NCBI GenBank assembly: GCA_001931905.2
Contig: MSJI02000864.1
Span: forward strand, 1-64,000
From: Cladosporium sp. IMV 00045
Taxonomy: Eukaryota; Ascomycota; Dothideomycetes; Cladosporiales; Cladosporiaceae
Length of the DNA stretch: 64,000 bases
Direction: 5' to 3'
In this document: positions 52,376 through 62,889 of the stretch, piece by piece
Position numbering within the stretch: position 1 is the first letter of the stretch
Layout: each line of letters begins with the position of its first letter
Position numbers and translations under genes: made by a program
The notes under the pieces: model-generated
The model's input: the letters and a program-made list of their open reading frames with translations, nothing else
Database searches by the model: none
Told to the model about the DNA's origin: nothing

Positions 52376-53277
52376 CTATTCCTCCAAGACCAATGCCCTC
52401 AATCTACCATCCAAATCCTCAATCCTCGCAACCTTGCCCGTCTCATCAAACTCCCTCCTCAACTCCTCGTCCTCAAAAACGTCACACGCAGCTTGCAAAT
52501 CCGCAAACTTGGAAGCCGCATTTGGGTTGCCTAGGTTTCGGTCTGGGTGGAGGAGGGTGATGGCCTTTTTGGCTGCTCTGGTGGGTTGTGTTAGAAATTT
52601 ACAGTCTGGGGCAAAGGGGTTGGGGGAGTGGGGAGCTTACTTCTTTACCTCGTTCAGAGGAGCGTCGGGTTTGGTTTTGATAAGTGCGTAGAGGAATTTT
52701 GATCAATTGGGTCGATGGCGGTGTCTGTTTGCAATGGGTCTGTGGTGTTTTCGACTTCATCGTCCTGCTCGATCGCTATTCCAGGGGAGTGACCCTCTTG
52801 TGAGGCGGAAGCATTCATGGAGTCCGCCGCAGGCTCCGGACTCGCTGTACCCGCCACCTTGCTGTCACCGTGGGCATCATGCTCGCTTGAGGTCTTCTCA
52901 GCCTCAGAATTTCCCTTCTCACTCGCCGCACCAACGCCCTCTTCGTTTCCCTCAGCCTTCAACTTCCCCTCCAACTCCGCCCAAACAGCATTCCTCCTCT
53001 CAACGATATGATCCCCCAGCACGACCAACTTATGCAACTCGCGCATGACCTCCCTCTCCTCGCTCGTCGGGTTTTCAATCTCCTCAAGCACCAACAACTG
53101 CCGTTCGCAGTCTTTGATGACGGATTTATCCCAGTTCTGCAGGGCGTTGCGATCCGCCTTGCTTAGTTTAGAGGCAGGCGTGGCTTGGATTTCCTCCAGG
53201 CGTTGGCGTTGGGTCGCGAAGTAGGCTGTGTCCCGCTCCAGGAGGGTACGCAGGGTTGTTAGGGAGGGGTGGGACAT
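52376..53277 (-). pseudogene. Small J-domain protein gene with an apparent 2-bp frameshift
   Basis: From the ATG at 53277 the frame reads MSHPSLTTLRTLLERDTAYF, a charged coiled-coil part (LEEIQATPASKLSKADRNAL) and an acidic, disordered middle to IDPIDQN at about 52694. Directly there the J-domain continues in another frame: YALIKTKPDAPLNEVKK, intron 52578-52640 (GTAAGC to CACCAG), then AAKKAITLLHPDRNLG with the HPD motif, ending FDETGKVARIEDLDG...LVLEE and TAG at 52376. Deleting two bases near 52690-52694 would give a smooth DQNFYALIKTKPD, the normal start of a J-domain. No 3' splice site lies between the two frames, so an intron does not explain the shift. Either the gene is broken or the assembly has a small insertion. 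It would be an Hsp70 partner. Confidence 0.6.
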
Positions 53278-54501
53278 GGTCTGTTTGTGTTGTTGTGATC
53301 GGATCTTGATGGGGGTTTGGGTTTCGAGGTTTGGAATTGTGGGTTGACTCTTCGGGGAAGAGGGAAAGGGTGCCGGAAAGGGGTTTTGATCGAGAGGTTG
53401 AATTGCCGGTGAAGGGCGAGAAAAGTTGTCGGTGGCGAAGATGGCGTACATGTAGTATTCCATAGTTCCTGGTGGTGCTCGCATGATATCATGTTATTCT
53501 GTCTTCTCATTGACAGAGATGGTCCTCCGGCCAAGTGGTGGCCTACATGTGTATTCCGTAGAAATCATTGTCCAAGGCCTCTAAGCAATGCCTGAGCCTG
53601 GATCTGACTTCCCATTTCTCTGAGCGATCCCTTGATAGCCAGATCCAGAAAATCACAGAGAGTACAGGCCCGTAAACGTAGCCAATAAGTCATGACTGTG
53701 AATAAATTGCGACGCGACATTAAAGCGCAACGTGAGCCCCAAAAATAGGGCCTCAGGCCTGTCATCTAACGATCATGTCCCCAGGTTCGGAGTCTGTATT
53801 TCCCATCATCGACTTTATCGTATCGACATCGCGAGGTGAGTACACATCTCCACAGACGTCGTGGGGTATGGTCTGACAGTAGTGGTGTACAAGACGAAGA
53901 ACGACGTCAGTGTCAACAACCCACAACCCCACAAGAATACCGCAACGCGATTCAAGGGTTAGGGTTGGGGCAACCACACTCTCCAACCTCTTGACTAATA
54001 ATAAAAACGACGAGCTTCAACAATTGCTCTTCGCATCATCTTTTCCATCCTCGATAACGTCACACATGCCTTGTTTTTTCCTCCCGGCGCCGGGTGATTA
54101 TATACACACCAAATAGCTTAGAATCGCGCAAGTGATGCAACATTTGACCCGTCCACGGATGCCGCCTCTCGTGGGAAATTAAACCAGGATCGTAGCATGA
54201 AGCAGTAGTCTGTCTGTCTGCCTGCCTTCCCTCCGCCGCCACGGCTCGGATTCGGAGCAATCCTTCGAGGCGGACATGACATGTCATGCATGATATTTTA
54301 TTTACCTTCCGATAATGATCACGCCTTCTTTGACATTCGATTTTCGTGATTTCTTACAATTTTCCATGTTCTCACCTTTCAAAACCAAAAAGAAAAAAAG
54401 AAAAACAGCCACCCTAAAATACAGCCCATCTGCATACCTTACCTTATCTTACTTGAGAATCACAAAACCCATTGCCTCCTGTTAAATACCTAGGTGAATC
54501 A
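53278..54501. other. Intergenic region
   Basis: 1.2 kb between the divergent J-domain gene and F-box gene. It contains regulatory DNA of both, with an A-rich patch at about 54380-54410. No gene is supported. Confidence 0.5.
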
Positions 54502-56072
54502 ATGGGCTACCACGAAGTACGGCCCCGACTCCCCATCCCCCTCCCCCCTCCCTCCCCTCCATCCCTCCAACCGCTAACCACCCACCCACCCACACGCAGA
54601 CCCCCTGCGCCCTCTGCGGCACGCGCTTCGAAACCGCGCGCATCCGCACTCTCTCCGAACCCCAATCCGCCGCCTGGACGGCGGGCAGCAGCGAGCCCGT
54701 GGAGAGCAGCGACAGCAACTGCGCCGAGCCGGAATGCCGCTGGGTCGCGCGCCACAGAGACCCCGGCGGCGGGGACGGCTGGCTGCCTGATCCGGGAGTG
54801 GAGGGCTTCCGGCGCGTGAGCGAGGGGGACGCCGAGGGCGGGGAGGGTGGCCTGCGGGATGCCGGGTCGAACGTGGCGCTGCGTGAGCATATTGCGGGCA
54901 GAGGGTGTACGAACCATTTCGGGTATGATGGGAATGCGATTGGGGCGAGGGAGATGAGGGGGTGTAATTCCGTGCAGTGTCTGTTGTCGAAGGAGAGGGA
55001 CGATTACTTGCTGGCCTTGCGCGGGTTTGTGGAGGAGGAGGATGATGAGGAGTGGGAGCGGGAGTCTGCGTATTGTCTCTCCGGGCTGGGGGACGGGCTG
55101 GGCTCGGTCGAGGATGGGGCCGACGTGTACCCGGCGAGGCATGGGGTGGGGATTGTTTCTGCTGCGGAGTGGGAAGGGTTTGAGGATGGGAGTATGCCGT
55201 TTCACCCCTGGTGTTTGGAGACTTATAAGCGGGTTTCGATGCTGAGGAGGGGGAGGGTGGATGTTGTCGCGTTGGCGGGGTGGTTTGACGAGGAGGCTGC
55301 GGCTTTCCCTGTACATCCTGCTGTTCGTCGTGGGAGGGATCAGTGGTGGTATCACCGGAATGGGGATGAGTTCCTCGCTGCCAATCCGCTTTTTGTCCCT
55401 CGGTTGCCGGCCATCATTGAGTCGGCGAGGCGGTTGGAGGATGACTTTGATGCGAGGAAAAGTCCTTTCGCTGATGAAGGAGTATGGTCAGTGGGCAGTG
55501 ATGACTGCTTCAGCAAACTCCCCGAGGAGCTACGCGACTTTATCTTAGCATGGCTAGGATCAAAGGACATCGCCAACCTACGACTCGCAAGCCGGTCATT
55601 CCGCCACCTACCCATATTACTCTGGCACGATCTCATGCAGAAAGAAATGCCCTGGTTCTGGGAAGCCTGGAGTGACATGCCCTACGCTTTCTGGGCGTGC
55701 ACTACGATGGGAGAACTGCAGGAACACGACAGTGCCATGTCTGCGCGTTGCAGAAGCGTCGAGGAATCCAGCAGCCTGTCACCCGAGGAGAAGAAGCGCC
55801 AGAAAGGCTTGATCAAAGCTGAAGATGCTGCTTTCCGCCAGCCGCGAGTGGTGGAGAGACTGCAGCGGACGCAAACGGATTGGCATTTCCTCTACCGCCA
55901 GATCAAGCGCGAGTGGAAGACCCTCAAGGGTTTGCAGAACAGGCAGAGGGTTTGGACGACGCTGCAGTACATTGTGCGACGGATCGACAAGCCAGGGGAG
56001 GACATAGATGATGCCTGGGCTGGACACGTTAAAGCACATCCATTCTTCGAGCCTGCTCGGCAGTATTGGTAG
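54502..56072 (+). CDS. F-box protein with N-terminal Cys motif
   Basis: A tiny first exon (54502-54516, MGYHE) is spliced over an 83-bp pyrimidine-rich intron (GTACGG to ACGCAG, branch CTAAC) to 54600-56072, giving 495 residues. The first coding piece of exon 2, TPCALCGTRFETARIRT, has a CxxC pair and further cysteines follow (CAEPECRWV; GCTNHFGYDG; CNSVQC), suggesting zinc binding. An F-box lies at about 305-345: FSKLPEELRDFILAWLGSKD, with LRLASRSFRHL after it. F-box proteins link substrates to SCF ubiquitin ligases through Skp1. The C-terminal half is helical and charged, with no known repeat. The short exon was preferred over a start at 54699 because it keeps the CxxC motif and joins in frame. 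The substrate is unknown. Confidence 0.8.
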
Positions 56073-56384
56073 TGATTTGCGGGTATGAGGTGGAGTCGAA
56101 TCTTGCGAGAGGAGGAAGAAATGCCAGCAGGTGTGTAGATAGATTAGGGTCCGTCCGGAATGTGGCATGCGAGGTGCTGAGAGTAGAGTAAGGTAGACGA
56201 GCCACTACGGCAACTCTGCGGCGACAAGTCATGTTCATCTCATATTCTAGCCGTGACCATCCGAGCAGAGGATGTTTCCAGGAAGAAAAGTGAAAGCAAA
56301 AAAGCCACTCACACAGTCGATCATGTAGGCGAGATGACGGATCGGTGGCATGGCAAGACACCCAATATCTCCTAGTAACCGCAT

Positions 56385-56600
56385 ACCACGGAGAGATGCG
56401 CCATAAAAAAAAATAAAAACGCATATCTCCGTACTGGTTATGCAACTATCATCCCCTTTAGCACCTTTAGCGCATTACTATACCACCGAGAGACGTTTTG
56501 AAACCCAAGTCTCTCCGTGGCATTTATGTAGGTATCGTTCATCTCGGTATACCCAAACCACGCCCGTGCCACGGAGATAGACGGTACTATTGTGTCAGTT
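56385..56600 (+). repeat. Weak ~90-bp repeat units related to type I
   Basis: ATATCTCCGTACTGG (about 56424) and GTCTCTCCGTGGCAT (about 56509) lie 86 bases apart. Each is followed by a TATCAT- or TATCGTTCAT-like box in the position where the 34.3-kb units have GGTATCATCAGC. A reversed CCACGGAGA box lies on either side (56389 and 56570). The relation to type I is likely but weaker than for the other loci. Confidence 0.45.
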
Positions 56601-57282
56601 TTGTCATGCGGTATTGCGTGCCTGGGGTCGCTTGGTGCCGCAGACACCTTGGCTTGCAGAAAAGCTTATCACAATCGGGAGGCGATGGTACGAGCGCGTG
56701 ACATGCTGGGAGGGAGGGAGAGAGGGGGGAAGGGGAGGGTATATACAGGAGAGATAGACGGTGAGAGAGAGAGAAAATGACATTGGGTGGGGCGGAGGCG
56801 TAATCTTGTACTTGGTTTGTGTGTAGGAAGTAGGAGGGGAGGAGAGAGGGATTTTGCGGAGAGAGCGCGGTATGGTATAGAGCCAGCAAGCAGAGGGAGA
56901 GAGTCAGGGAAGGGAAACAACAGGAATGTGACAAATAAAAAACGATTGGCCCATGGACAGACTGCCTATTTTATTACCGCATCAAACATTCCAATCAGAC
57001 TGCACTTGGGATGAGAGTGACATGGTCCGAGTGCAGCGATTTTCGGCATCTTTCTCTCGTGGTCGCATGCGAAGGGCCGGTGGGATGTCGTGGCGAGTGA
57101 TGATGAGAGGTGCGGAGCTGCTCCTTTGTCGCTTTGTGTGTGTGGTTGAGCCAACTCTTGCCTTGCCTTGTCTCGTCGGCCTGCATCGTGTGTCTATGTG
57201 TGATTGTTACGTGTTGACTGACCACCACAACTGCATGTGATATGACCATGTTTTTGTTTCTCTCCCACCAATTCGACATGTG

Positions 57283-57308
57283 CCAGGCCAGGCCAGGCCA
57301 GGCCAGGC
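57283..57308 (+). repeat. CCAGG pentanucleotide microsatellite
   Basis: Five perfect CCAGG units in a row, in the region that probably forms the upstream leader of SWI1. Confidence 0.9.
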
Positions 57309-57660
57309 CGACTTCTCCAGCCCAGCATGGGGTTGCTCTGCCTCTACCTGCCTCGCCAAGTCCGACTCTCAAGTCGCGCGTCCCAGAAGCGTCAGCAACC
57401 CTCCGTCCACTACGCGCCCATCCATCACCCGGCCCGATCGAGAACCCGTTATACCCTACCATCACCCATTCCCTCTCTTCCCGACCTCTGGTAAGTCATC
57501 CGTCTGGCCCATCTTACACTACCACCTCCCCTGCCATGCCTGCCGCCCTCCACCACCATGCGCCGCCCTCCCTGCGCGACCGCGAGCCCTTGCGCCCGAC
57601 CTCTCCTCTCGTCACCCACTAACTCCCACGCGTCCGACAGCACCAGGCGCATGATCGATC

Positions 57661-60600
57661 ATGAATCAATGGCAGCCCGGCCAGGCCGACGCCATGTTTC
57701 CTCAAGGCACCCCGAGCCATCTCAACCCTTCCGCTCTCTACAACAATAATCCCGCCAACCTCGCCAACCCCGCCCAGTTCGACCTCAACCCCAACTCTCC
57801 CTTCCAACCCGGCCTCCAGAACGGCAACCACGTCTCCCAGACTCCCACCCCTGCTTTCAACAACCAAACCTTCCAGCCTGGCTCGGTCGTCCCGCAGAAG
57901 CGACCTCACGATGGAACCGCTGGGTCGCCGCCTCCGGGCGCCTTTCCTGGTCAGCAGCAGCAGCAGTTCCCTCCACAGCCCACACCTTACGCGCATCTGC
58001 AACAACCCGGTTCCGCCCAAGCTACGCCATCGCCGACCATGCAGAATCAGCAGTTCCGTCAACCCTCTCAACCCACACAGCAGTCGCGCATGCAGAACGC
58101 GTCGCCCAGTCCATTCCCCGGCCAACAGCAGCAACAGCAGCCCAACTTCGCGTCGCAAATGTCTCCCACGCAAGCGCAGCCTCAATCACAGCCGAACCCA
58201 ATGACGCCGCAGCCGAATCAAATGGGAGGCTACAATCCGCAGTACGGTGGTCAGAACATGCAGGGTATGCAGGGCATGCAGAATCCAATGGGCGGACAAG
58301 GCAACAACATGGCGGGCATGTCACAGACGCAAATGGCGCAACGGCAGTATCAAATGCGATTGATGCAGCAGCAAGCGCAGATGCGCCAGGGCGGAGGCGC
58401 CACGCCCTCGAGGCCGATGGTAGCCCAGCCTGGTCAGCCGAATTCGATGTACAATCCCGCAAGCATGCAACCGCAGTCGCAACAATCGCAACAGCAACCT
58501 GGAAGCCAGATGTCTAACGGTGCTGGTGGGCAGATGCCCAATCCCATGATGCAGCAGCAACAGATCAAACGAACCGCGTTCTTGAAGCAATGTCAGCAGT
58601 ATTGCATGCAACAAGGCCGCCAATTGAATATGGCTCCTGTGATTGGACAAAAACAGGTGGATCTCTACATGCTCTGGCAGGTCGTCATCTCTGCGAACGG
58701 ATCTCAATCTGTAGAACAGAACAACCAATGGCCGGCGGTAGCTAACAAGCTGGGTCTTATCGGTCCCGGCTACGAAACAGCGGCGGACCAGCTCAAGCAG
58801 GTGTATTATAGCTCCATTCTTTCATACGAGAGAGCCTGGTTGCAGGCTCGCGCCCATCAGAAACAGGAGCAAGCAAGGCAACAAGCGCATCAGATGGCTG
58901 GCTTCGGTCCTCCGTCACAAGCATCGCCTACAAAGCCTATGCAGCCTCCTGGACAGCAAAATCAGTATGGCCAGTTTCAACCAGGGCAGCAAAACCATAT
59001 GCAAAACCAGCCGCCGCCGCCACAGGCGACTCCCGTGCAGCCCAACACCCCTCTTGCGCAGCAAAATGGAATGTCGACACCACAGCAAACAATGGGTGGC
59101 GTGGGGACCATTGCTCACCGGCGAAACAGCAGTATGCAAGTAAGAAAGCCTGATGCAATGACACCACAAGCCGGCATGCCTGGTGTTGCAGCTCCATCAC
59201 CAGCTCAGAAGGTGTCGAGGTCACCATCCGTCAAGCAAGAGCTTGGCGGTCCTGTCATGAAAGTGGAAGAAGCACAGAGTACCAATTATGTCCCACAAAA
59301 GCGATCGATTGAGTTCGATGGAGGCTATGATGTACCCGTGCTTGCAGATCTTGGGACGAACATCCAGCGATATATGCCTCAAATGCCTTCAGTCGACGAA
59401 ATGGGCACTATCGACACTCAGGCGATAACGCTAAGTCTCGCATCCGGTATACACAGCGAGGTTCGATACGCGCTGGATGCTCTGGCGATCATATCAATGG
59501 ATCAGCGCGTTTCATTCGAGTTGGAGAAATGCAGCGACCTCATTGACGTCTTGATCGACTGCGCAGAAGAGCAGTTGGATCTCCTATCCGACGAGGCTGC
59601 TGAAGTATCAGACGCTCTGGACCTGCCATCTTACGAGGACATCATGCGCGGATCACGATCAGAGGCAGAGGCATTACAAGACGTCCCTGCGTTCGGAACG
59701 CAAGCGTACGAACTAGATCGCGCCGCCGACAAGCTGCTCGCCACGACAGTCGTCCTTCGTAACTTTTCTTTCTACGAGCACAACCATCGACTGCTCACGA
59801 CAAGCACCCTCATGAAATGGCTCAGCAATACCATTCGACTCTTGGGCACGCGCAACATGCTCCTCCGAACCTACTACAACACGCAAGATTTCTACAAAGA
59901 CATGATCATCTTCCTCTCCAACATCACCCAAAGCCTCGAACTAGCAAGCCGCGACGACGCCCTCCACGTTCTCCACTTCCTCCTCGCCTTCGCCCCCCAA
60001 CCAAGCCCCAGCTTCACCGAGAGCGGCGGCAAAATGGTCTTCCCCAGCTTCATCCCCGCCGTGCACCGCTACCTCCCCCCCGCGGTAGACTGCCTGGCCA
60101 AACTGCTCGCGCGCCAAGACCCCAACCGCGTCCTGTACAAAAGCATCTTCACCGCGCCCTCCTCCCTCGCCTCCTCCGAGTCCCCCCGCGACCTTCTCAC
60201 CCGCGCCTTCGCCCTCTCCATCTCCGTTCTCCCCGACCGCTCCAAAGGCTCCACCTCCAACACCACCCAGCTCCGCATCGTCGAGGCCCGCAAAGCCTAC
60301 CTGACCCAAGGCATGCTGGCCGCCGACATCCTCACCACCCTCGCACCCTCCAACGCCGCCGCCGACGCCGCTCTCGCCCGCGCCTGGCTCGACAGCGACG
60401 ACGGCTGGGCCTCCAGCCTCCTCAGCCTCGCCTCCCTCCTGTCCGTCGAGCAACCCCCCCGCCCCGCAGCCGGCCCCAAGGCCCCGCCTCCCATGGGCTG
60501 GGACGTTGAGAGCTTCCGCCTCATCTCCTACCGCGCGCTGATGATGATGAAGCGGCTGGCGGAGAAGGCGGGGACTTCCAAGAGTCTCATGCGCGGTTTC

Positions 60601-60810
60601 GCTAATGGTGCTGCGGTTCTTGAGAATGCTGCGTCTGCTGCTGGGGAGGGTGGCAGGGACGCTGCTGCGGTGGCTGAGGATCGGGAGCGCGAGATTTGGG
60701 ACGGCGCGCCTTTCGGCCATGCGGTCATTGGCGCGCTCATGCTGCCGAATTGCGATAAGACGAGCTTGGGGCTGCTTTGTGGCTTGCATGCTATGGCTAT
60801 GCAGGAGTAG
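57661..60810 (+). CDS. SWI1: SWI/SNF subunit Swi1 (ARID domain)
   Basis: The 1049-residue protein is the ARID-containing subunit of the SWI/SNF nucleosome remodelling complex. The first 300 residues are rich in Gln, Asn, Met and Pro, with CAG-encoded Gln runs (GQQQQQFPPQP; GQQQQQQPNF). The ARID (about 300-395) has AFLKQCQQYCMQQGRQL, VDLYMLWQVVISANGS, WPAVANKLGL and the closing LKQVYYSSILSYERAWL. A second disordered segment follows. A conserved helical region (about 545-1049) contains SIEFDGGYDVPVLADLG and ARM-like helices (LATTVVLRNFSFYEHNHRLL). This layout is that of fungal Swi1/Sol1. Single exon; the ATG at 57661 opens MNQWQPGQADAMFP. In the last third, codons prefer C at third positions more strongly than in the first part. 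Confidence 0.93.
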   Translation: MNQWQPGQADAMFPQGTPSHLNPSALYNNNPANLANPAQFDLNPNSPFQPGLQNGNHVSQTPTPAFNNQTFQPGSVVPQKRPHDGTAGSPPPGAFPGQQQQQFPPQPTPYAHLQQPGSAQATPSPTMQNQQFRQPSQPTQQSRMQNASPSPFPGQQQQQQPNFASQMSPTQAQPQSQPNPMTPQPNQMGGYNPQYGGQNMQGMQGMQNPMGGQGNNMAGMSQTQMAQRQYQMRLMQQQAQMRQGGGATPSRPMVAQPGQPNSMYNPASMQPQSQQSQQQPGSQMSNGAGGQMPNPMMQQQQIKRTAFLKQCQQYCMQQGRQLNMAPVIGQKQVDLYMLWQVVISANGSQSVEQNNQWPAVANKLGLIGPGYETAADQLKQVYYSSILSYERAWLQARAHQKQEQARQQAHQMAGFGPPSQASPTKPMQPPGQQNQYGQFQPGQQNHMQNQPPPPQATPVQPNTPLAQQNGMSTPQQTMGGVGTIAHRRNSSMQVRKPDAMTPQAGMPGVAAPSPAQKVSRSPSVKQELGGPVMKVEEAQSTNYVPQKRSIEFDGGYDVPVLADLGTNIQRYMPQMPSVDEMGTIDTQAITLSLASGIHSEVRYALDALAIISMDQRVSFELEKCSDLIDVLIDCAEEQLDLLSDEAAEVSDALDLPSYEDIMRGSRSEAEALQDVPAFGTQAYELDRAADKLLATTVVLRNFSFYEHNHRLLTTSTLMKWLSNTIRLLGTRNMLLRTYYNTQDFYKDMIIFLSNITQSLELASRDDALHVLHFLLAFAPQPSPSFTESGGKMVFPSFIPAVHRYLPPAVDCLAKLLARQDPNRVLYKSIFTAPSSLASSESPRDLLTRAFALSISVLPDRSKGSTSNTTQLRIVEARKAYLTQGMLAADILTTLAPSNAAADAALARAWLDSDDGWASSLLSLASLLSVEQPPRPAAGPKAPPPMGWDVESFRLISYRALMMMKRLAEKAGTSKSLMRGFANGAAVLENAASAAGEGGRDAAAVAEDREREIWDGAPFGHAVIGALMLPNCDKTSLGLLCGLHAMAMQE

Positions 60811-61973
60811 AGGTGGCGTTTTCTTGTAAGAAAGTTTTGGATGTGTGGTCTTTTTGGAGAGGGTATGGAGGGATGATGATGAGCGAGCGCGAGAAAAAAC
60901 TGTTGACTTCGAGGAAGCGGCGACAATTGTATTTGCATGTAGAGTACGAACCTTTTTTTTGAGACAAAAGAAACATAAGATCTTTTTCCCTTTTCGGTCA
61001 TCGATATTTCCTCTTTACTTTGCGCGCAACCATCCATCCAGTGTTCCGAAAATTGCGAATTCGTTTTGCTTGCCCGTTAAGTGTCGTTGCACAACAGTAG
61101 CGTGCGGCTCAATGTATGCACATGGCCTGCATGTACCCCCTTCTCGGGAACATGGGTTGTTTGCCCCCTGCATACGTGTGTATAGGTACATACATGTACG
61201 TGTAAATCTGTGAAGAGCGACCAGCGTTTCGTGTCGCTCACATCTCGGTTCTTGTATGATTTTCGATGGTGGCAAGTGGAGATGGGGTTGACGATGGAAG
61301 GGAGGACTTCACTTCACTTGTTGAGAATTCAAGTTTCGACTTCAGCTTCAACGTGCACAGCTCACTTCAACTTCGCATCAGCTTCTGCGTTCCAATCGCG
61401 CGCCCTGGACGGATTTCGCGGCATGGTAATAAGGTGTTGCTGATGAGTATATGTACCTACCTACCTGTAGCGCGTGCTTCACGGCTGCCATCGTGGATGA
61501 CAACGAACGGAGGGAGGGTAGAACAGCTTTCACTCCTACTTCTTTCCTCACCCTTCACTGTTCAATTCACGCGCAGAGCACGGAGATTCACGTGCGTCAC
61601 ATGTCAAATAAGGTAGAGTGGAACGAGTCACATTTCCCCTTCCCTTCTTTTCCTCTCCCCTCTCTTTTCCTTTTTCTCTACATTCAACTTCCCTTCGAAG
61701 TTCTTGCTTTCCTCTTCAACCGTAACCCTTCACGCACTCGACTTCATCAACCTCTCCCGCGACGGAACGCGAACCTCGACCTCCAAACCGCTTACCACAC
61801 ACTCAACTGCTTCCTCTCTCCCCCACTCTAGCGCGCAATCTTGCACACCCCTCCCTCGAACAACCTTGACAGAAACTCCCCAAAGCTTCGTCTCTGCTCA
61901 GTTCCGCCTTCGTTGGCTCTTACCTTTTGACCAAGGATTGCGACGAGTGAGATATAAAGAGGAGCGAGCAATC
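60811..61973. other. Intergenic region
   Basis: 1.2 kb between SWI1 and the small-protein gene. From about 61620 the plus strand is C/T-rich (TTCCCCTTCCC words), as expected for a fungal promoter and leader. No gene is supported. Confidence 0.5.
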
Positions 61974-62687
61974 ATGCCGCTGTCCGCGAAACAGATGGAG
62001 TATCTGGCTATTGCCGTAAGTTCCTCCCTTCTGATCTGTCCATGAGGTGTTCTTGTGAATCCCTCACCTCGACCACCCATCCTACCAGCGACTTTCCAGC
62101 GTCCAGCCCTGTACTCGAAAATAAGCGCGCTGACATGACATAACGAATGGATGAATAGTGGCAATGCTTCGACACCGAGCCCAAGGTTCGTTGATCAACT
62201 CAAGCCCCAAACCTCCCCACCCGAAAAACCTAACAAAGCCAAACCAGATCGACTACGCCAAATTCGCCACGCTCGCCAAACTCGCCTCGCCGGCATCTGC
62301 GCGCGAATTGCTGCGCGTCACGAAGAATAAATTGCGGGTTGAGTATGTTCCCAGGCTTCAAGCCCCGAGCCAAAATCCTTCCCGATACCAGCTGACCCCT
62401 TCGACTCTTTCTCTAGGTATGGTGCTTTTTCTTCTGATAATCAGAAGGGAGCGGTGAATCCCAAGACGCCGAAAACACCGAAGAAGAGAGGCAGGGATGA
62501 GGGGGATGGGGAGGGGATGACGACGGGGTCGAGGAAGAAGGGGAAGAAGCGGAGTGGAGGTGGGAAGGAGAACAAGACTGTTGAGGGGGAGGATGTGGGC
62601 GCTGCTGGTGGTGGTGGTGGTGAGAGGGAGGGGGTGGTTAAGCAGGAAGGAGAGGATGAGGAGGGGGAGGAGGCGAGTTTCTTCTAG
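61974..62687 (+). CDS. Small Lys/Glu-rich protein of a widespread fungal family
   Basis: Four exons (61974-62015, 62159-62185, 62248-62342, 62417-62687) with introns of 143, 62 and 74 bp give 144 residues. Two introns have clear branch sites (CTAAC, CTGAC). The N-terminal 60 residues form a compact helical domain: MPLSAKQMEYLAIAWQCFDT, EPKIDYAKFATLAKLASPAS, ARELLRVTKNKLRVEYG. This resembles small, uncharacterised Pezizomycotina proteins that I recall as nuclear or histone-like; no name is assigned. The C-terminal half is disordered: basic (KTPKTPKKRGRD, RKKGKKRSGGGKE), then acidic (QEGEDEEGEEASFF). A role in chromatin or nucleic-acid binding is possible from the composition only. The exon model is supported by the frame running through all three junctions into a good domain. 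Confidence 0.75.
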
Positions 62688-62889
62688 GTCAGCCCGTGAG
62701 CCTAGGTGACTTTCGTGGTCAGGGAGCGAACTGAAAGGCTTGAGATTAAGTGAGTCTTCGGCTGCGAGATTGAGACATTACCCTGGCTGACTGTTCGGAT
62801 CGAAAAGCTGCAAGGAACATGGCGTAGCAGAATCAAAACAGCCGCCTGCAAACAGCAGCAGCATCATCATCATCCTCACAACTCACAAC
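62688..62889. other. Convergent spacer
   Basis: About 200 bases between the stop codons of the small-protein gene and the esterase gene. It includes ATCATCATC and ACTCACA short repeats near 62860-62895. Confidence 0.5.

Larger units (their letters stand above)
56073..57660. other. Intergenic region and SWI1 leader
   Basis: Contains weak ~100-bp repeat units (56385-56600), GA-rich low-complexity DNA (56700-56860), a pentanucleotide repeat (57283-57308) and the C-rich leader of SWI1. No gene is supported. Confidence 0.5.

Noticed and set aside
54507..55355. 282-codon frame antisense to the F-box gene
   Set aside because: Pro/Arg-rich shadow frame; the plus strand has the F-box and Cys motifs and an in-frame intron.
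59941..60789. 282-codon frame antisense to SWI1
   Set aside because: Gly/Glu-rich shadow frame of the C-rich third positions in SWI1.
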